From the NCBI GenBank assembly GCA_009739215.1, contig VSJF01000004.1, forward strand, positions 1,550,001 through 1,614,000: a stretch of DNA of 64,000 nt, read 5' to 3'. The position numbers and the translations under genes were made by a program. Positions 1 through 11,022 of this stretch are shown in pieces (the first letter of the stretch is position 1; each line of letters starts with the position of its first letter). This stretch comes from Floccularia luteovirens (lineage: Eukaryota > Basidiomycota > Agaricomycetes > Agaricales > Squamanitaceae). Below the pieces are notes generated by a model that saw only the letters and a program-made list of their open reading frames with translations, had not been told where the DNA came from and ran no database searches.

Positions 1-1233
1 GCTGGGGATTCTGGACTGATAAGCCCCCCATTGGTTGTTACTGCATGATTAGGGCTAACAGCCAATGGAGATAGTTTCTTCAGTATTGGGGGGAGCTTTT
101 CCGTCATGAACAGACAATCTATTTTTAAATGTGCAAGAGTGTCAAGCGGTGAGCTTTTGGCCGCCTCTGGGACTGCGTTGATCATGACAATCTTGCCTAT
201 TATCTGCTCTTGTTCTAGAGAATTGAACATAGACATAAATCCCGAATGGTAGCCTAGGATAGATGATAAGGATCGTATAAAGGGTTTGGGTCGAGAGCTT
301 ACCACCCATGAACACGCGCAACGTCTGAGGAAAGCGAATAAAAGTTTGTACGTATTCTTCAAAGGATTGTCAGAGGGTTGCAACAAATTGATAGAATAAT
401 ATCTCACCTTTGATTTTTGATTCAACAGCATCTTTTCCATATCCGACATCGATCATCGAGAAACGTGGCGATGCTTGGCTAAATCCCTGTTCATATACAA
501 TGAGCTTATAAGCTTTACTCGGAATGAGGACTAACAGCAAGGAATGATTCTGCTTGCTCTTGTGTGCAGACGTTATTTGCCATCAGTGTTTCCATGAGCT
601 CGGTTCTTTTAAAATATACAGTTATCCAAAATGAAAGCCGACCATAAACATGCACGTCTTCGTTCGCCAAATGTTCTGCTATCCCTTTCGTTAGCTGCTG
701 TGCAGCTGACCTGCCTCCTTGGTAACCTTGAACTAAGAGTTCATGATTAAATATAAATTCATCTCCGTTTATAACACAAAGAATAAGAGGGTCCTGATTC
801 TAGTAAACACTCAGCAAGAACCTAGACGAAAAAAGTCGGATGATTGAAATTTACCGATTTGAAGTTGTCGAGGCTGGATATCTGCCTATTAAGGGCAGCG
901 ACCTGCACGTTATGTGCTTTTGTGTCTCGTTCGGATGCTTCAAGGGCCACTGAATGAGCTTGCTTCCAAACAAGAAGTTCAACCTCGAGTTCAGCAACTC
1001 TGTTCTCGAGGTCTGAGTTCCGCCTAATTGTTGCAGTGGAGAGATCTTATAATACAAGGGTGAGAACAGCGTGGAAATTGGGGTGGAATGGTTTTTTTGG
1101 CTTACTCAGTAGCTTTGTGAGTGTTTCATCCCTAGTTTATGATAAAATCTTGAATAAAACAGAACCGACATTGAGAGGACGACAAGACTTGCCAGAGCTG
1201 CTGGGTTGTCTCGCCCAAAGCTTGGGTCGCCAT
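1..1233 (-). CDS. DUF7923-family protein, 3' end outside window
   Basis: Partial gene; the coding frame is still open at base 1, so the C-terminus (where CCCH zinc fingers would be expected) lies off the left edge. I chose the ATG at 1233 (MATQALGETTQQLW). A first intron appears to end near 1050, followed by a coiled-coil exon (NRVAELEVELLVWKQAHS). The core reads LILCVINGDEFIF, then GYQGGRSAAQQL, then GFSQASPRFSMIDVGYGKDA. These align block by block with the neighbouring gene at 1740-3754 (ILILLDGDGAIF, GQAGGYKAAEML, GFNQAAERFLMIDVGSAKEA). This is the fungal DUF7923 domain, usually followed by CCCH fingers. The exact molecular role is not known; RNA binding is inferred from the related proteins. 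Several exon joins are uncertain. Confidence 0.75.
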
Positions 1234-1739
1234 GGAAGGGCGTGTAATGAATGATGAATATGCTTGTTGTGGGCGGGAATGAAACCTACAACTGACTGAG
1301 GTGCCTTTAAACCATGCCCCTAGTTAGTCTTCCAGGCAAATGTACATGTAAACAGGTCTTCTCCGGGTTCTTTTTCCAGACCAGGAAGGTGCAGATCGGA
1401 AAAGGGAACTAGGAAGGCGATAATAATACCATGCCTCCGAGAGTCACACGAACCCAAGAAAACAAAACATCCCTTATAATAACCCAAAGTGCTAAGCGGC
1501 TTTCAAGTTGTCCATCACGAGATTGAAAGCAAGAATTTGATCAACAATGTATTTCTAGCTAGAACGTGCAATGCATAGTGAGGTTCCAGTCTATTCATAC
1601 CCTTAAATCGAGCAAGTGACAGCAGTGACTCTGGCTCTAGCCTTTTGCAATTGCTACCGAATCTCCGCGGAACCGTTTTCCACTCCGATCAACGTCGCTG
1701 GCTTTCAATTCAATATAATTATTTCTATTTTTCGAGTAT
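1234..1739. other. Intergenic spacer between tandem paralogues
   Basis: About 500 bases separating the start of the first DUF7923 gene from the stop of the second. I see no convincing reading frame, RNA gene or repeat. It must hold the promoter of the left gene and the 3' end of the right gene. Confidence 0.6.
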
Positions 1740-3754
1740 TTATAACATCACTGATTCTTTCACCTCCCTATGCATGTCAGCTGTTTTCACTCACATCAAC
1801 TCCCTATATACATAAACCACAGTTAAAATACTCACCTCCTGTAAATTTACAGCGTCCTTGTTTGAAGTAATGGCATTTAGTTGTTAGGGGACATTTATGC
1901 CCGTAACAGCACTCTTCGCCCCAAAGACACGCATCTCCTATGAATCTCAAAGTTAGCCGTCATAGAATGACCCTATTTAATCTCTTGTAATGAACCTTTA
2001 TTGATCGCTGGGCAAGGCGCCTTTTTTGCGTTGGCACGTATCTCGTTGAAATGTTCAGGCTCTAGCAAATAATCGTGTGCATACTTGCATTTGGCACCAT
2101 GTTTGCAGTTTGTAAGATAGAACAGAGTACATGGTGGGGGTTTGTCTAGAATATCCTAGGTCAGCTTTGCAAAACAGGAGGAATGATTCTTATAGTCATT
2201 TACGCTTTGATAGGGGCTAGCAATTATTTAACACAGTTAGCCATGACAGACGAAAGTTTCGGCAGCGGCGGAACGAGACTTACGATATTTGGATTAACGT
2301 GTCTGGATCTGGTGAACGTGGGAGCGATACGAGCGTCTGGTAACACCTCGTCGGCTTCGTCACTCGAAGCAGTGCTTCCACTAGAATCCAAGTCAGGTGT
2401 CGGTGTTCTCTTGGGAGCTCGCACAGCTGAAGAGTAACTGATGGGAAGAGTTGAACGACGCTTAAAAGTCAACACCTCTGGCTCCGGCTCCACCGCGGAA
2501 AAAGGCAACGCGTCAAACCCTTGATCAGGTACGGAAGAAACTGATTCATTGATTACGGGGGGCAAAATAGTTAGGTGTGGTGTGACGGGCAAAGGTGGTA
2601 CCACCAAAGACGTAGGAGGCTCGACATTATCGATAGATTGGGCAGGTAATGAATTGCCAAGTTTATGCGAGATAAATAGGTCGGGAATAGTCAAGATTGG
2701 AAGTTCAAGGTCAGAAATCCCTGCAGCTATCTCGGTGTAGCTACGAAGCAGAATGATTTTCTCTCTGAAACCAGATGTCAAATATGAGCGAAGAGTCGTA
2801 ACATATCCATTATCGTGACAGCCTGGGCAACATGGTCGGTAAACACATAATCATGTATCTAGAGTACAACTTGCCTCCAAAAATAACCTTTTCTGTCTGC
2901 GGCAAGCGGATATCTTCTAACAGTGCTGAATGCCACCAATTATGAGAATTAAGAGATGTCAGAGGGATTGACGACATACCTTTAATTTTGGCGTCTGCAG
3001 CCTCCTTCGCTGATCCGACATCTATCATGAGGAACCGTTCGGCGGCCTGATTGAACCCTACGATGAAGTCTTCAAATTTTGCCTTTGCAGCTGTAATGCC
3101 GACGCGGCCAAAGGTGTCCATTAGTCCACGCTTGTTAAAAAAGACGTAGACCAAAAGTTGGTATTGGTTAGGGCCATGGTTTGTCGAGAGATATTGTAAA
3201 ATAGAGTCTGAGAGCATTTCAGCAGCCTTATAACCACCGGCTTGACCCTGGGCAATGATCGAGCTGGAAAATATTGCACCATCTCCGTCTAACAATATTA
3301 ATATCCTGTGACCCTGTGTGTAACCTTTCGTTCGGAGCTGTATAATATGGCACTGAGTGATGAGTCCATACCTTCAGTTGAATTTGAAGGTCTTCTGTCT
3401 GCTTTTCGGCTTCTTGCTTTAACTGTTCAAGTTTCTTCCGCTCCGTCTCCATACCCCCGTATGCGCGCTTATAGGCTCCAAGATCGAATTCAAGTTGTTG
3501 TATCTTTTCGAGATAAGATGTTTCCTTCCCTAGAACACTCATGATTTCGCCTGACAGATGTTACAAATATTAGCAGGGGGTGCTGGTGGCATCTTCAAAT
3601 TATATTCACCTTTTACTTGGTCTAAAATTGTGATGCTAATGGAAGATTAATGGATATTTTACGGCCAATTTTGCGGTACTTACACCTTATCATGTTGTGA
3701 AGGCGAAGCAGAACCTTCAATATTGGGACTCTCGACAGGTGTCGTTAGTGACAT
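1740..3754 (-). CDS. Coiled-coil / DUF7923 / CCCH zinc-finger protein
   Basis: Full-length member of the fungal DUF7923 family. The ATG at 3754 (MSLTTPVESPNIEGSASPSQ) is preceded in frame by a stop. Two short introns (48 and 59 bases) connect it to VITILDQVKGEIMSVLGKET and a coiled coil of about 50 residues. The DUF7923 core follows (LLDGDGAIF, GGYKAAEMLSDSI, FNKRGLMDTFGRVG, RFLMIDVGSAKEA). After a Ser/Pro-rich linker come a CCCH finger (PCTLFYLTNCKHGAKCKYAH), a second (GDACLWGEECCYGHKC) and a third Cys-rich motif ending CKFTGADMHRE. The last intron (55 bases) was chosen because it restores the conserved G-DMH ending. RNA binding is the likely activity; the cellular role is unknown. It is the tandem paralogue of the gene to its left. 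Confidence 0.85.
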
Positions 3755-4243
3755 TAACTTTAAGGAATGGGATCAGATGTCGAAATCTCTGCCATTGCAC
3801 GCTTTTATATAATTTCAAGTCCCTGACGCAAGCGATGACTTTTGACCTTTACTGTCGACACCAACACGTGTATCACAAGAGCATGTTGAAGGCATGCTAT
3901 ACGAAGTAGAAGGGTTTCATGGAATGTATAAAGATGTGAATAACACATACCAAGTTCAGGTAAAATCATTCTTAATTCACTGGGTTGGCGGTGCAATTGA
4001 GGCGTGTATTTTATCTATATCGAGAACATGTGGGAACAACGTTGGCTAGAAATGCTGTGAACAATGAAACTCTGTGATTACATCAGCGAGTGATGATTCA
4101 GCAAATCAAGTCGCGTCCAAGTCGCGTTCTCGCGGCTTCAGGGTGACTTATACCAACATTCCTCATGCTCTTTGCTTACTGTTAGCACGCGTCTTTGGCT
4201 AGCTCAACAGATTATACTACGTCCTTGTAAACGTATTGACGCG
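3755..4243. promoter_or_regulatory. Divergent promoter region, DUF7923 gene and CDT1
   Basis: About 490 bases between the two start codons, transcribed outward in both directions. Short open frames here have no family resemblance. The only recognisable element is an ACGCGT box close to CDT1, listed separately. Confidence 0.6.
4187..4192 (+). promoter_or_regulatory. ACGCGT (MluI cell-cycle box-like) upstream of CDT1
   Basis: The palindrome ACGCGT lies 51 bases before the CDT1 ATG. In yeasts ACGCGT is the core of the MCB element bound by MBF (Mbp1/Cdc10 complexes), which drives G1/S genes; S. pombe cdt1 is one such target. That the box works here is inference; a six-base palindrome is expected by chance roughly every 4 kb. 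Confidence 0.4.
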
Positions 4244-6074
4244 ATGTCGGATGTATATACTACCCTCAATTTCTCCCCGAGGAAGAAACGTTACCCCTCT
4301 AGCGAACCCGACGATCATGTGTTGACACCAAAAAAGTTTCGAGTCGCGTTCGTATGATTTTGCCTAACGTGTCGTGTCAAGGCAACTTACCACTGCTCTA
4401 CTAGCCCTCGCACGCCACCCTCTTCTCGTCACAGGGTTCCCCCGAGAAATTCTACCTCACTCCCAATCAATCTTGCACGCATTCTGTCCCTACAAACAGC
4501 ATTGCAACACGCAATCTCCCATGCACTTGCAACCTGTGCTATATCCCCCACATCTGAATCTGGACTTGTCCGGAATGTTTTGAACCATCTATCAATAAAA
4601 ACGTATGCAGGTCCGACGACATCTTTTCAGGTTGATGACCTTCGACGTCTCTGTTGGGTGTGGGAGTGGGATGCAAAGTCTTTGCTTACTTTGTGCAAAA
4701 CACCACCGTCCAGTAACGACGATGACAATCCATTTTTAGACAATTCTTCATCAAGTGAATGGAAACGTGGGTCCATGGGTATTATTATCAGCCCTACGAC
4801 CCACTATTCGAAGCTTGACCGGAAGAGGGTGCCTGCTTATGGAATTGGAATAGAGGTTGAGATGGATCTAGACAAGGATATGGGTGGTGGTATGGCAGCT
4901 GTAGCCAGGTGGACATCCGCTTCCGACCAGCGTCGCTCAGAGTTTCGCTCCAAACTTGAACGATGGGTAGAAGTAAGCATCATACACAGTTCAATCAAAC
5001 TTAAGTCTGACTCATTGCAAACAGCTGCATGCTGATCAACCATCTGTTCCCGATATTCCTCTCGCAGACCTACCTAGACTAAGTGCTGTTCCGAAGGTGT
5101 CATCATTAACCAAGACACTTGCCTCATGTTCTCCGAGCTCTTCGACTTCCAAACCTTTCTTTGGTCCCCCATCATCCCCTACCAGAGAAGTTTTCAAGAC
5201 ACCCTCCAAAAAACTAATTCCATTTCCTATTGCTTCATCTAGACCAATATCTCCTATCAAGAAGAGTTCCACTCTCTTGCCCCAAACCCCTCGCCATCGT
5301 CGTGTAGATTCTACTAGTTCATTACTCACGCCACAGACACCATCGAGTGCAAAACCACCAGACTCTTCTGAACCTTCCACACCAGTTCATCAACGTGGAT
5401 CTAGTGCATCGACCGCCCCAGAGACTCCTTCTTCATCACGACGTCAGGCTTTGTACGAACGCGTCCGCCAGAAATCTTTATCTGCTTCTCCGACTAAAGC
5501 GACCACTAATGAACTTACCGGGGGAAAGCTCAGTCGTGACCAGTTGCTCAAAATGGGCCAAGGAGAGATGAGAAGACGATGTATCCTAGGTAGACTTGGT
5601 GGAGTTGCAGAAAGCGTTTGGATGTTAGTTATATTATTCTATTAAACCCCTATGTAACCCTTTTTAACATTATTTTCAAGGTTATTCTCCACGCCTTCTA
5701 CAGGTACCACGGCTTCTCCCATGTCGAGGAAACGTCGGGCCATGCCATTGTCTGAAGTGACAGCGGCTGTGATTAAATCTTCCCCAGTCCCAATATCAAA
5801 TGCAGAGGCTAAGGAATCCCTTGTACTATTGACCAAACTTTGTCCATTCTTTCTAAAACAACTCAATATTACTGGAGTTGAATGGCTCGAAATGCCTGCT
5901 TCGACTCCTTCTGTTGATAAAAGTCCAACCAAACCCAGAGCTGGAACCACAAAAGTTAAGGAAGAGGTTGGTCAGGAACTAATTACTAGAAGTCCTAGAC
6001 GGGTAAAGAAAGAGGCTGGGGGGTTGAGAGAAGTAAGAGAGATAATTCGTAGGGAGCTCGAACTCCAAGATTAA
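4244..6074 (+). CDS. CDT1: DNA replication licensing factor Cdt1
   Basis: Cdt1 works with ORC and Cdc6 to load the MCM2-7 helicase at origins in G1. The protein starts [21 protein letters not shown] central domain follows with [20 protein letters not shown] and [13 protein letters not shown], the Cdt1 winged-helix (geminin-binding-like) region. Next comes a Ser/Thr-Pro-rich linker ([24 protein letters not shown]) offering CDK-type sites. The C-terminal MCM-binding winged helix reads [17 protein letters not shown]...[20 protein letters not shown]. Introns at 4973-5024 and 5624-5680 are clear. The first intron, near 4345-4385, is ambiguous: its candidate sites would give an unusually short intron of 30-39 bases. 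The gene is convergent with the oxidoreductase gene to its right. Confidence 0.88.
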
Positions 6075-6477
6075 TTTATTGCTACATCTACTTTCAATTT
6101 TTTTCGTTTTGTATTGTACACACCTAGCCTTGATACCCTTGTCAACAAATGAATGGGTTCTATATAAACACGTCTAGCACATATGTGATTACAATAACCC
6201 GCTATTCTACATACTAATATACAGAGAAAAAAGCAGGAAGTACATGTTCTAAGCTTTCTAATCATGGACCACAGACCTGAGGGCCGAACGTGAAATTAAA
6301 TGCAAGTTATAGATACTTATCACAAAACTAGAGATGGAACATATTCCACATGCCGAATATGAGAGGGACTAGATCGGCGGAAGGCACATAATATGATTTT
6401 TTTTTTGAAACCCTTCTCAAGTCATAATACAATATATACATGTGTATATGAATTGGTTTAACAACTGGGACTTGCGA
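6075..6477. other. Convergent 3' spacer
   Basis: About 400 bases between two convergent stop codons. It is AT-rich with a T tract near 6400 and TATATACA runs, suitable for 3' UTRs and poly(A) sites of both genes. No gene seen. Confidence 0.55.
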
Positions 6478-8136
6478 TCAAGCAACTTCTCTAGCGCCGT
6501 TCTCCAGGGCTTGCTGCATAAATGAATCGCAATCAACAACCTTCCCTTCCCTCCGACTGTGCTCTGCAGCGAAAACTGTCAGATGACTATTCAATACATC
6601 TTTGACATCTGTTCCCAGAAGATCCTGCCTGCCCGTCCTGACAGCTTCCACGAAAGAGGAAATTAATCCGAAATCACCACCCCCATGGCCGCCGCCTTTA
6701 CTACTCGGTTGGTGTACTTTCGTAGTCCTTTTGCGAAAGTCGCTGACAGTAAAAGTGTACATGTCGCCAATGATCTCACCATGGGTAAAATGAAGTCTCG
6801 TTTGACGTTCACAAATAGCAGATGTGAATGCAACCATTGTGAAAGATGCCGTGCTCCCGTTTGAAAATTCGATGTTTACAACTTGATTGTCACAAACATC
6901 ATTCGGGCTTTCATAAACACACATTCCATATGGTCCATTCTTAAGTGCCTCTGTGATGTTCTCTATGTCTGGAAGACCATCCACGAGTGTCTCTACCGGC
7001 CATCCGGTGTTTCCATGAGAAACTGGATCAAGATATACTAAACCTACGTTAGCATAAATGAAAATTCACACTTCTAAAACCTACTCTTCTTTGCACTGTA
7101 TGCACAATCTTTCTCCATGGGGCAATCTAAACAACGTTTAGCATCGCCTGCTTCTGCCGGTTTTTCTGAAGCTCGAAAATGTCTGAGCGAGCCAAATGAA
7201 GACACGCGGATCGGTTTCGCAGGCGAAAACCAGTGGCAAAGGATATCGATATCACTGCCAGTAATATGTCAGAGATCTCATAACTGTTTTAACTCATACA
7301 GAAACGCACTGGCAACTCTTCGTCATAAGGGAGAACGAACTGGTTTTTTCAATAGCCCAGTTTCCTCGTACATAAGAATGGGCAAAGTGGTAGTATCCCA
7401 CTGGTTCCATGTGTACCACGTTGATTAAATCACCTAACGAACGAGAACGGACGATCTCCGTAATTTCCTTATTGTATGGTGAATAGCGCATCACTGGAGA
7501 TGAGCCTCGTTTACTGGAACTCCAAATTGAATGATGACTTCAATACTTACCATGTCCCATACCGAATATAGTCCCTGCTTTATTGATAGCCATCTCCATC
7601 TTGATACAGTCCGCCACACTGGTGGCCATTGGTTTCTCGCAAAGAATATGATATCCCTGTTCTGCAAATGCAAGTGTAACCTCCATGTGGATATGATCTT
7701 GCACAGAAATGATAACTGCATCTGCTAAGCGTTTGCCAATTGTATTTATCACCTCAGCGGAAGCTGCGTGTAGCTCCTGCCATGAATTGAAGACAAGTGT
7801 CTCATCAATATTGTGAAGCGTCTGTAAATTCTTTCTACTCTTTGAACGAGGTTCCGCAATGGCAACGACTTTGCAGAGCTTTGGATAGTCCAATGCGTAG
7901 TTGCTGTATGACTAGTAATAAACATGGTTAGATGGCATGCATACGAAGAGAAGGATGATAAGAACTACCTTGCCACGTTGCCCACACCCAATAACGGCAA
8001 GAGTTACTACGTCAGTTGGAAGATGGTCTGACATATCGTCAACTTCTAAACGACTGTTACGAGGGACGCTTGTAGAATCCTTTGTTCTTGTCGACATACG
8101 AAGAATTTTCTTCGTATTGGAGAGCAGCGAAGACAT
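6478..8136 (-). CDS. Gfo/Idh/MocA-family oxidoreductase
   Basis: NAD(P)-dependent dehydrogenase of the Gfo/Idh/MocA family, which acts on sugars, inositols and related polyols; the exact substrate cannot be told. After about 40 N-terminal residues the Rossmann fold begins with TLAVIGCGQRGK (GxGxxG). It continues with KVVAIAEPRSKSR, then AVIISVQDHIHMEVTLAFAE and the family motif ILCEKPMATSV. The C-terminal alpha/beta domain includes NVVHMEPVGYYHFAHSYVRG, a Cys-containing stretch (RCLDCPMEKDCAYSAKK) and the end FVEAVRTGRQDLLGTDVKD. At least four introns are present, one after GCGQRGK and one after the MGHG segment near 7540. The start was taken as the first ATG; the N-terminus lacks an obvious targeting signal. 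Confidence 0.87.
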
Positions 8137-8420
8137 TTTGCGCAGTTAGAGGGTACCAAATGTAGTTCCCTCAGCCGAGGTGCAGCATGAAGATGTTTAT
8201 CAGCATATGCATTGTGGTAGTTGCATCAGAGAAGTTCGGAATCACAAGTTCAAATTTTGTGCATGCTATCATACAAACCTATTCGTGGACGTATTCAATA
8301 AACTACTGAACTCAACCTCAGGCCTCAACGTTCAACGTTCAACCTCTGCTTTCTACGAATGTCAAGTCCACAAGCCGAATTTCACAACTCTAGCTCTGAT
8401 ATTTACACAAACCATCCACG

Positions 8421-9774
8421 ATGCCGCGTCTTCTTCCGCGACTAATCAAAGAACTCTCAAAACCTGCTGCAAGTAAAATGCTTTCCATTTACAAAGCGTC
8501 AGAGGCGGAGGAAATCGTTGTACAAGGAAACACCCCCTCGTCCGTCCTTACACCCATCGAACTATACACAATCTATTCTGCTTATACCCTAACAATCCTA
8601 ATCACAAATTCCGGAGAATATATTCAACACAAATCTTTGCCTCCTCAAGTCAGGCTTCCAAAAAATCCTCAAGCAAGGAGAGGCGAGTTCGATCAAGCAA
8701 GAACTATGTTACAGGAAGAGAGAGCTTGGTGGGCCAGCCCTTATCGTGAGCAACAACTTTAATATTATCTTTCTTGTAACTGGAAGTTATTTCAGTCCGT
8801 ATGCTTTCATCGCCCATAAGGCAATGTATAATAACCGGCAGATATCTTCCATCAGGTGAGTTACTTAGTATATCGTGTCACTCGGTCTAAATACTGTCCA
8901 GACTTTTTGGTGCGTTTGGCAGCTATGAAGGTTCCAAGAAAGTCTGGTGGTTCACTGGTCAAATGTTGACTTGACTACAGTTCTTATTCCTGATGGACTG
9001 CAGCACAGCAAGTTCACTCCAAGAAGGTCCGGCAGAGCAGTGTATATTCTCTGTCTTCGGGACGCTGTTAAAGAAATGTTTGAACGAGGGAATCACAAAC
9101 GATTCTCTCAGCTCGTACACCAAAGGATTGCTGAACAAATAGCACATCTCCTCCGTTTGCGCGTTTTACAAGAGTTAGAGCTTCTTGCAGATCAACTGGA
9201 ATACCAGAAAACATCAGTTCATCACGTTGTGTCACCCGTTATACGGCGTCTATCCCGTCAAGAGTGGGCTGACATTCACCAGACAGGCCGAATACCTCAC
9301 AAAGGAGCTGTCGCTGTGCTAGTGGTCCCTCCACTAAACAAGGATACCAGTAACCGCAGAAGGCCGCAACCCTCGATGTCTGCTTTTCCACCTGATGAAC
9401 TAGAATTGGCTGTAACGAATAACCCCAAACCTCTATCCGTCCTCTATCCTACTCATACTACAATGGACCAACCGCATCCGGATTACTTGCCTGAAGCTCG
9501 TGTTCCTTTGTATAATGGAGTGACACTTTTCCCTAGCCGAGGACAGCGGGCAGCTCTTTATTCCTCGCTTACACGCATCTTGGGTATTGAACGGGAAAAA
9601 AGAAACCGTCTGCAAGTCCCTTCAGGCTCGACTGGCGAAGTGCGCGATTCGCGAAGAGCCAGCCATGCATTTCTTCTGATATCTGACCAAGAAACGATTT
9701 TAAAGGGGGACATAGCTTCGATTGCCATTGCATTATGGAGAGTGAGAATGTTCGAAGGTGGTGGGAGAAACTAA
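8421..9774 (+). CDS. Conserved protein of unknown function, possibly mitochondrial
   Basis: I do not recognise a named family. The N-terminus MPRLLPRLIKELSKPAASKM is basic and lacks acidic residues until E11, which could be a mitochondrial presequence (inference). Splicing joins the first exon (ending EERAWWASPY) to a 60-base exon after a 50-base intron (8748-8797). A 46-base intron follows, leading into RYLPSDFLVRLAAMKVPRKS. A proposed 34-base intron at 8947-8980 then gives VLIPDGLQHSKFTPRRSGRA, and the rest is one exon to 9774. The large exon is rich in Arg and contains AVYILCLRDAVKEMFERGN and VAVLVVPPLNKD. The first and last parts could instead be two genes, but the intron phases fit one protein of about 420 residues. 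It is convergent with the proteasome gene PRE3. Confidence 0.6.
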
Positions 9775-9882
9775 GCTGTCTATAGGTTGTAGCACAAAAG
9801 TATCACAACTTAATACTATTTTATACCTGGTTGGCAATAACATTTTGGTTAATTGAATACATGAAACATTCACATGTCTATT

Positions 9883-10887
9883 CTATGAAGCTTCAACTAC
9901 CATCGGCGCGAACTCTGGTTCCCCAGCCCGTACAGAAGTACCAAGCACCTCAAGTCCCTCCCAAAACTTGGGTAGTTTATCCCCGGGAACAAATAATCTC
10001 TCGACACCTGATTCAGTAATAACGCACATGCGCACCACACCCCCGGATGATCCATCTCGAGACATTGCCAATGACAGTGCTTGCCCAATATGAGTCGACT
10101 TGTAATAACCCAGTTATTGAAACTTACTATTCTTGACAAAGTTGACAGTCTCATCACGCCCCCAACCTTCTTTGTAAGTTGCATCACAGTATCCATAAAC
10201 ATATGTAGATCCAGAACCTAAGATAATAACATTTTAGAATGGTTGGCTATCTGGTAACTAGTTAGATAGTTGACTGACCTCCGATGGCCCATGGCTGTCG
10301 GAACATCCCACCACCGAGTGGAATATTGTAGACGCTGGGTCCAACCTCTTTGTCCCATCCTGCAACAATGATACCTGCACTCAGTGCATCTTTGTTATCA
10401 TAGCAAAGCTTTTGAAATAAGGCAGTTGCAGCATGTACAGAAGGAGCAGTGCCGGCTGTTTGGCTAATGGTAGAGATATCAAGGGAACAGGAGAGCTGAC
10501 CATTGTAAATTTAAAGACTTACGAATACATTTGCAGATAATAGTGAACTATGTCTGCTACAGCTTGGGTATCTGCTGCAGAGCCAGAGCGGCAGCAGTAG
10601 ATACGATCATGGATGTGAGTTAATTTATCCGTTACACGGTTGGCCTATAAATGTACAGCTCAGTTGTATGTGTGTTCCAGCACTAGTACAAGACGTACTA
10701 TATAGCTTCCAGTAGTCGTGCGACTATCTGCACCGATAACAACGCCTTTATCGAATTGAACGGCCATAATTGAGGTCTGAGGGGATTGAATTATCTCGTT
10801 AATCTGAATCACTTGCAGAGATATGGATAAGCGTACACCAAGGTTGACTTCTCCGGTTTTGAGTCTGTCCATATCAATGTGGTCCAT
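9883..10887 (-). CDS. PRE3: 20S proteasome subunit beta1 (caspase-like)
   Basis: Beta1 is the catalytic subunit of the 20S core that cleaves after acidic residues, assembled with a propeptide removed by autolysis at Gly-Thr. The propeptide [17 protein letters not shown] is followed directly by [20 protein letters not shown], so Thr1 is intact. Asp17 and Lys33-type residues lie in the conserved [12 protein letters not shown] and [10 protein letters not shown] stretches. Further family blocks are [33 protein letters not shown] and [16 protein letters not shown]. The intron at 10777-10836 sits exactly between Gly and Thr1. An alternative start at 10872 (MDRLKTGEV) is also plausible. Length is normal for the family. 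It is head-to-head with RPN12, 135 bases apart. Confidence 0.96.
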
Positions 10888-10956
10888 GTTGAGCAAGTAG
10901 TGTTGAAGAAACAATGGGAAGAGATGTATCGAGTTGGACTGATCAAACTCAAGGCT

Positions 10957-10981
10957 GACGCGTCGTGAGGGATACGCGTCA
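10957..10981. promoter_or_regulatory. Paired ACGCGT elements in PRE3/RPN12 divergent promoter
   Basis: Two ACGCGT cores (10958-10963 and 10974-10979) sit between the divergent start codons. Together they form an inverted repeat, TGACGCG ... CGCGTCA, with arms 11 bases apart. The same ACGCGTCA octamer recurs in the next promoter of the cluster. I infer a shared transcription-factor site. No copy of the yeast Rpn4 site GGTGGCAAA was seen. Confidence 0.5.
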
Positions 10982-11022
10982 TTACAATTACACACATACA
11001 CCAGCCTTCACCTCAAATTATA

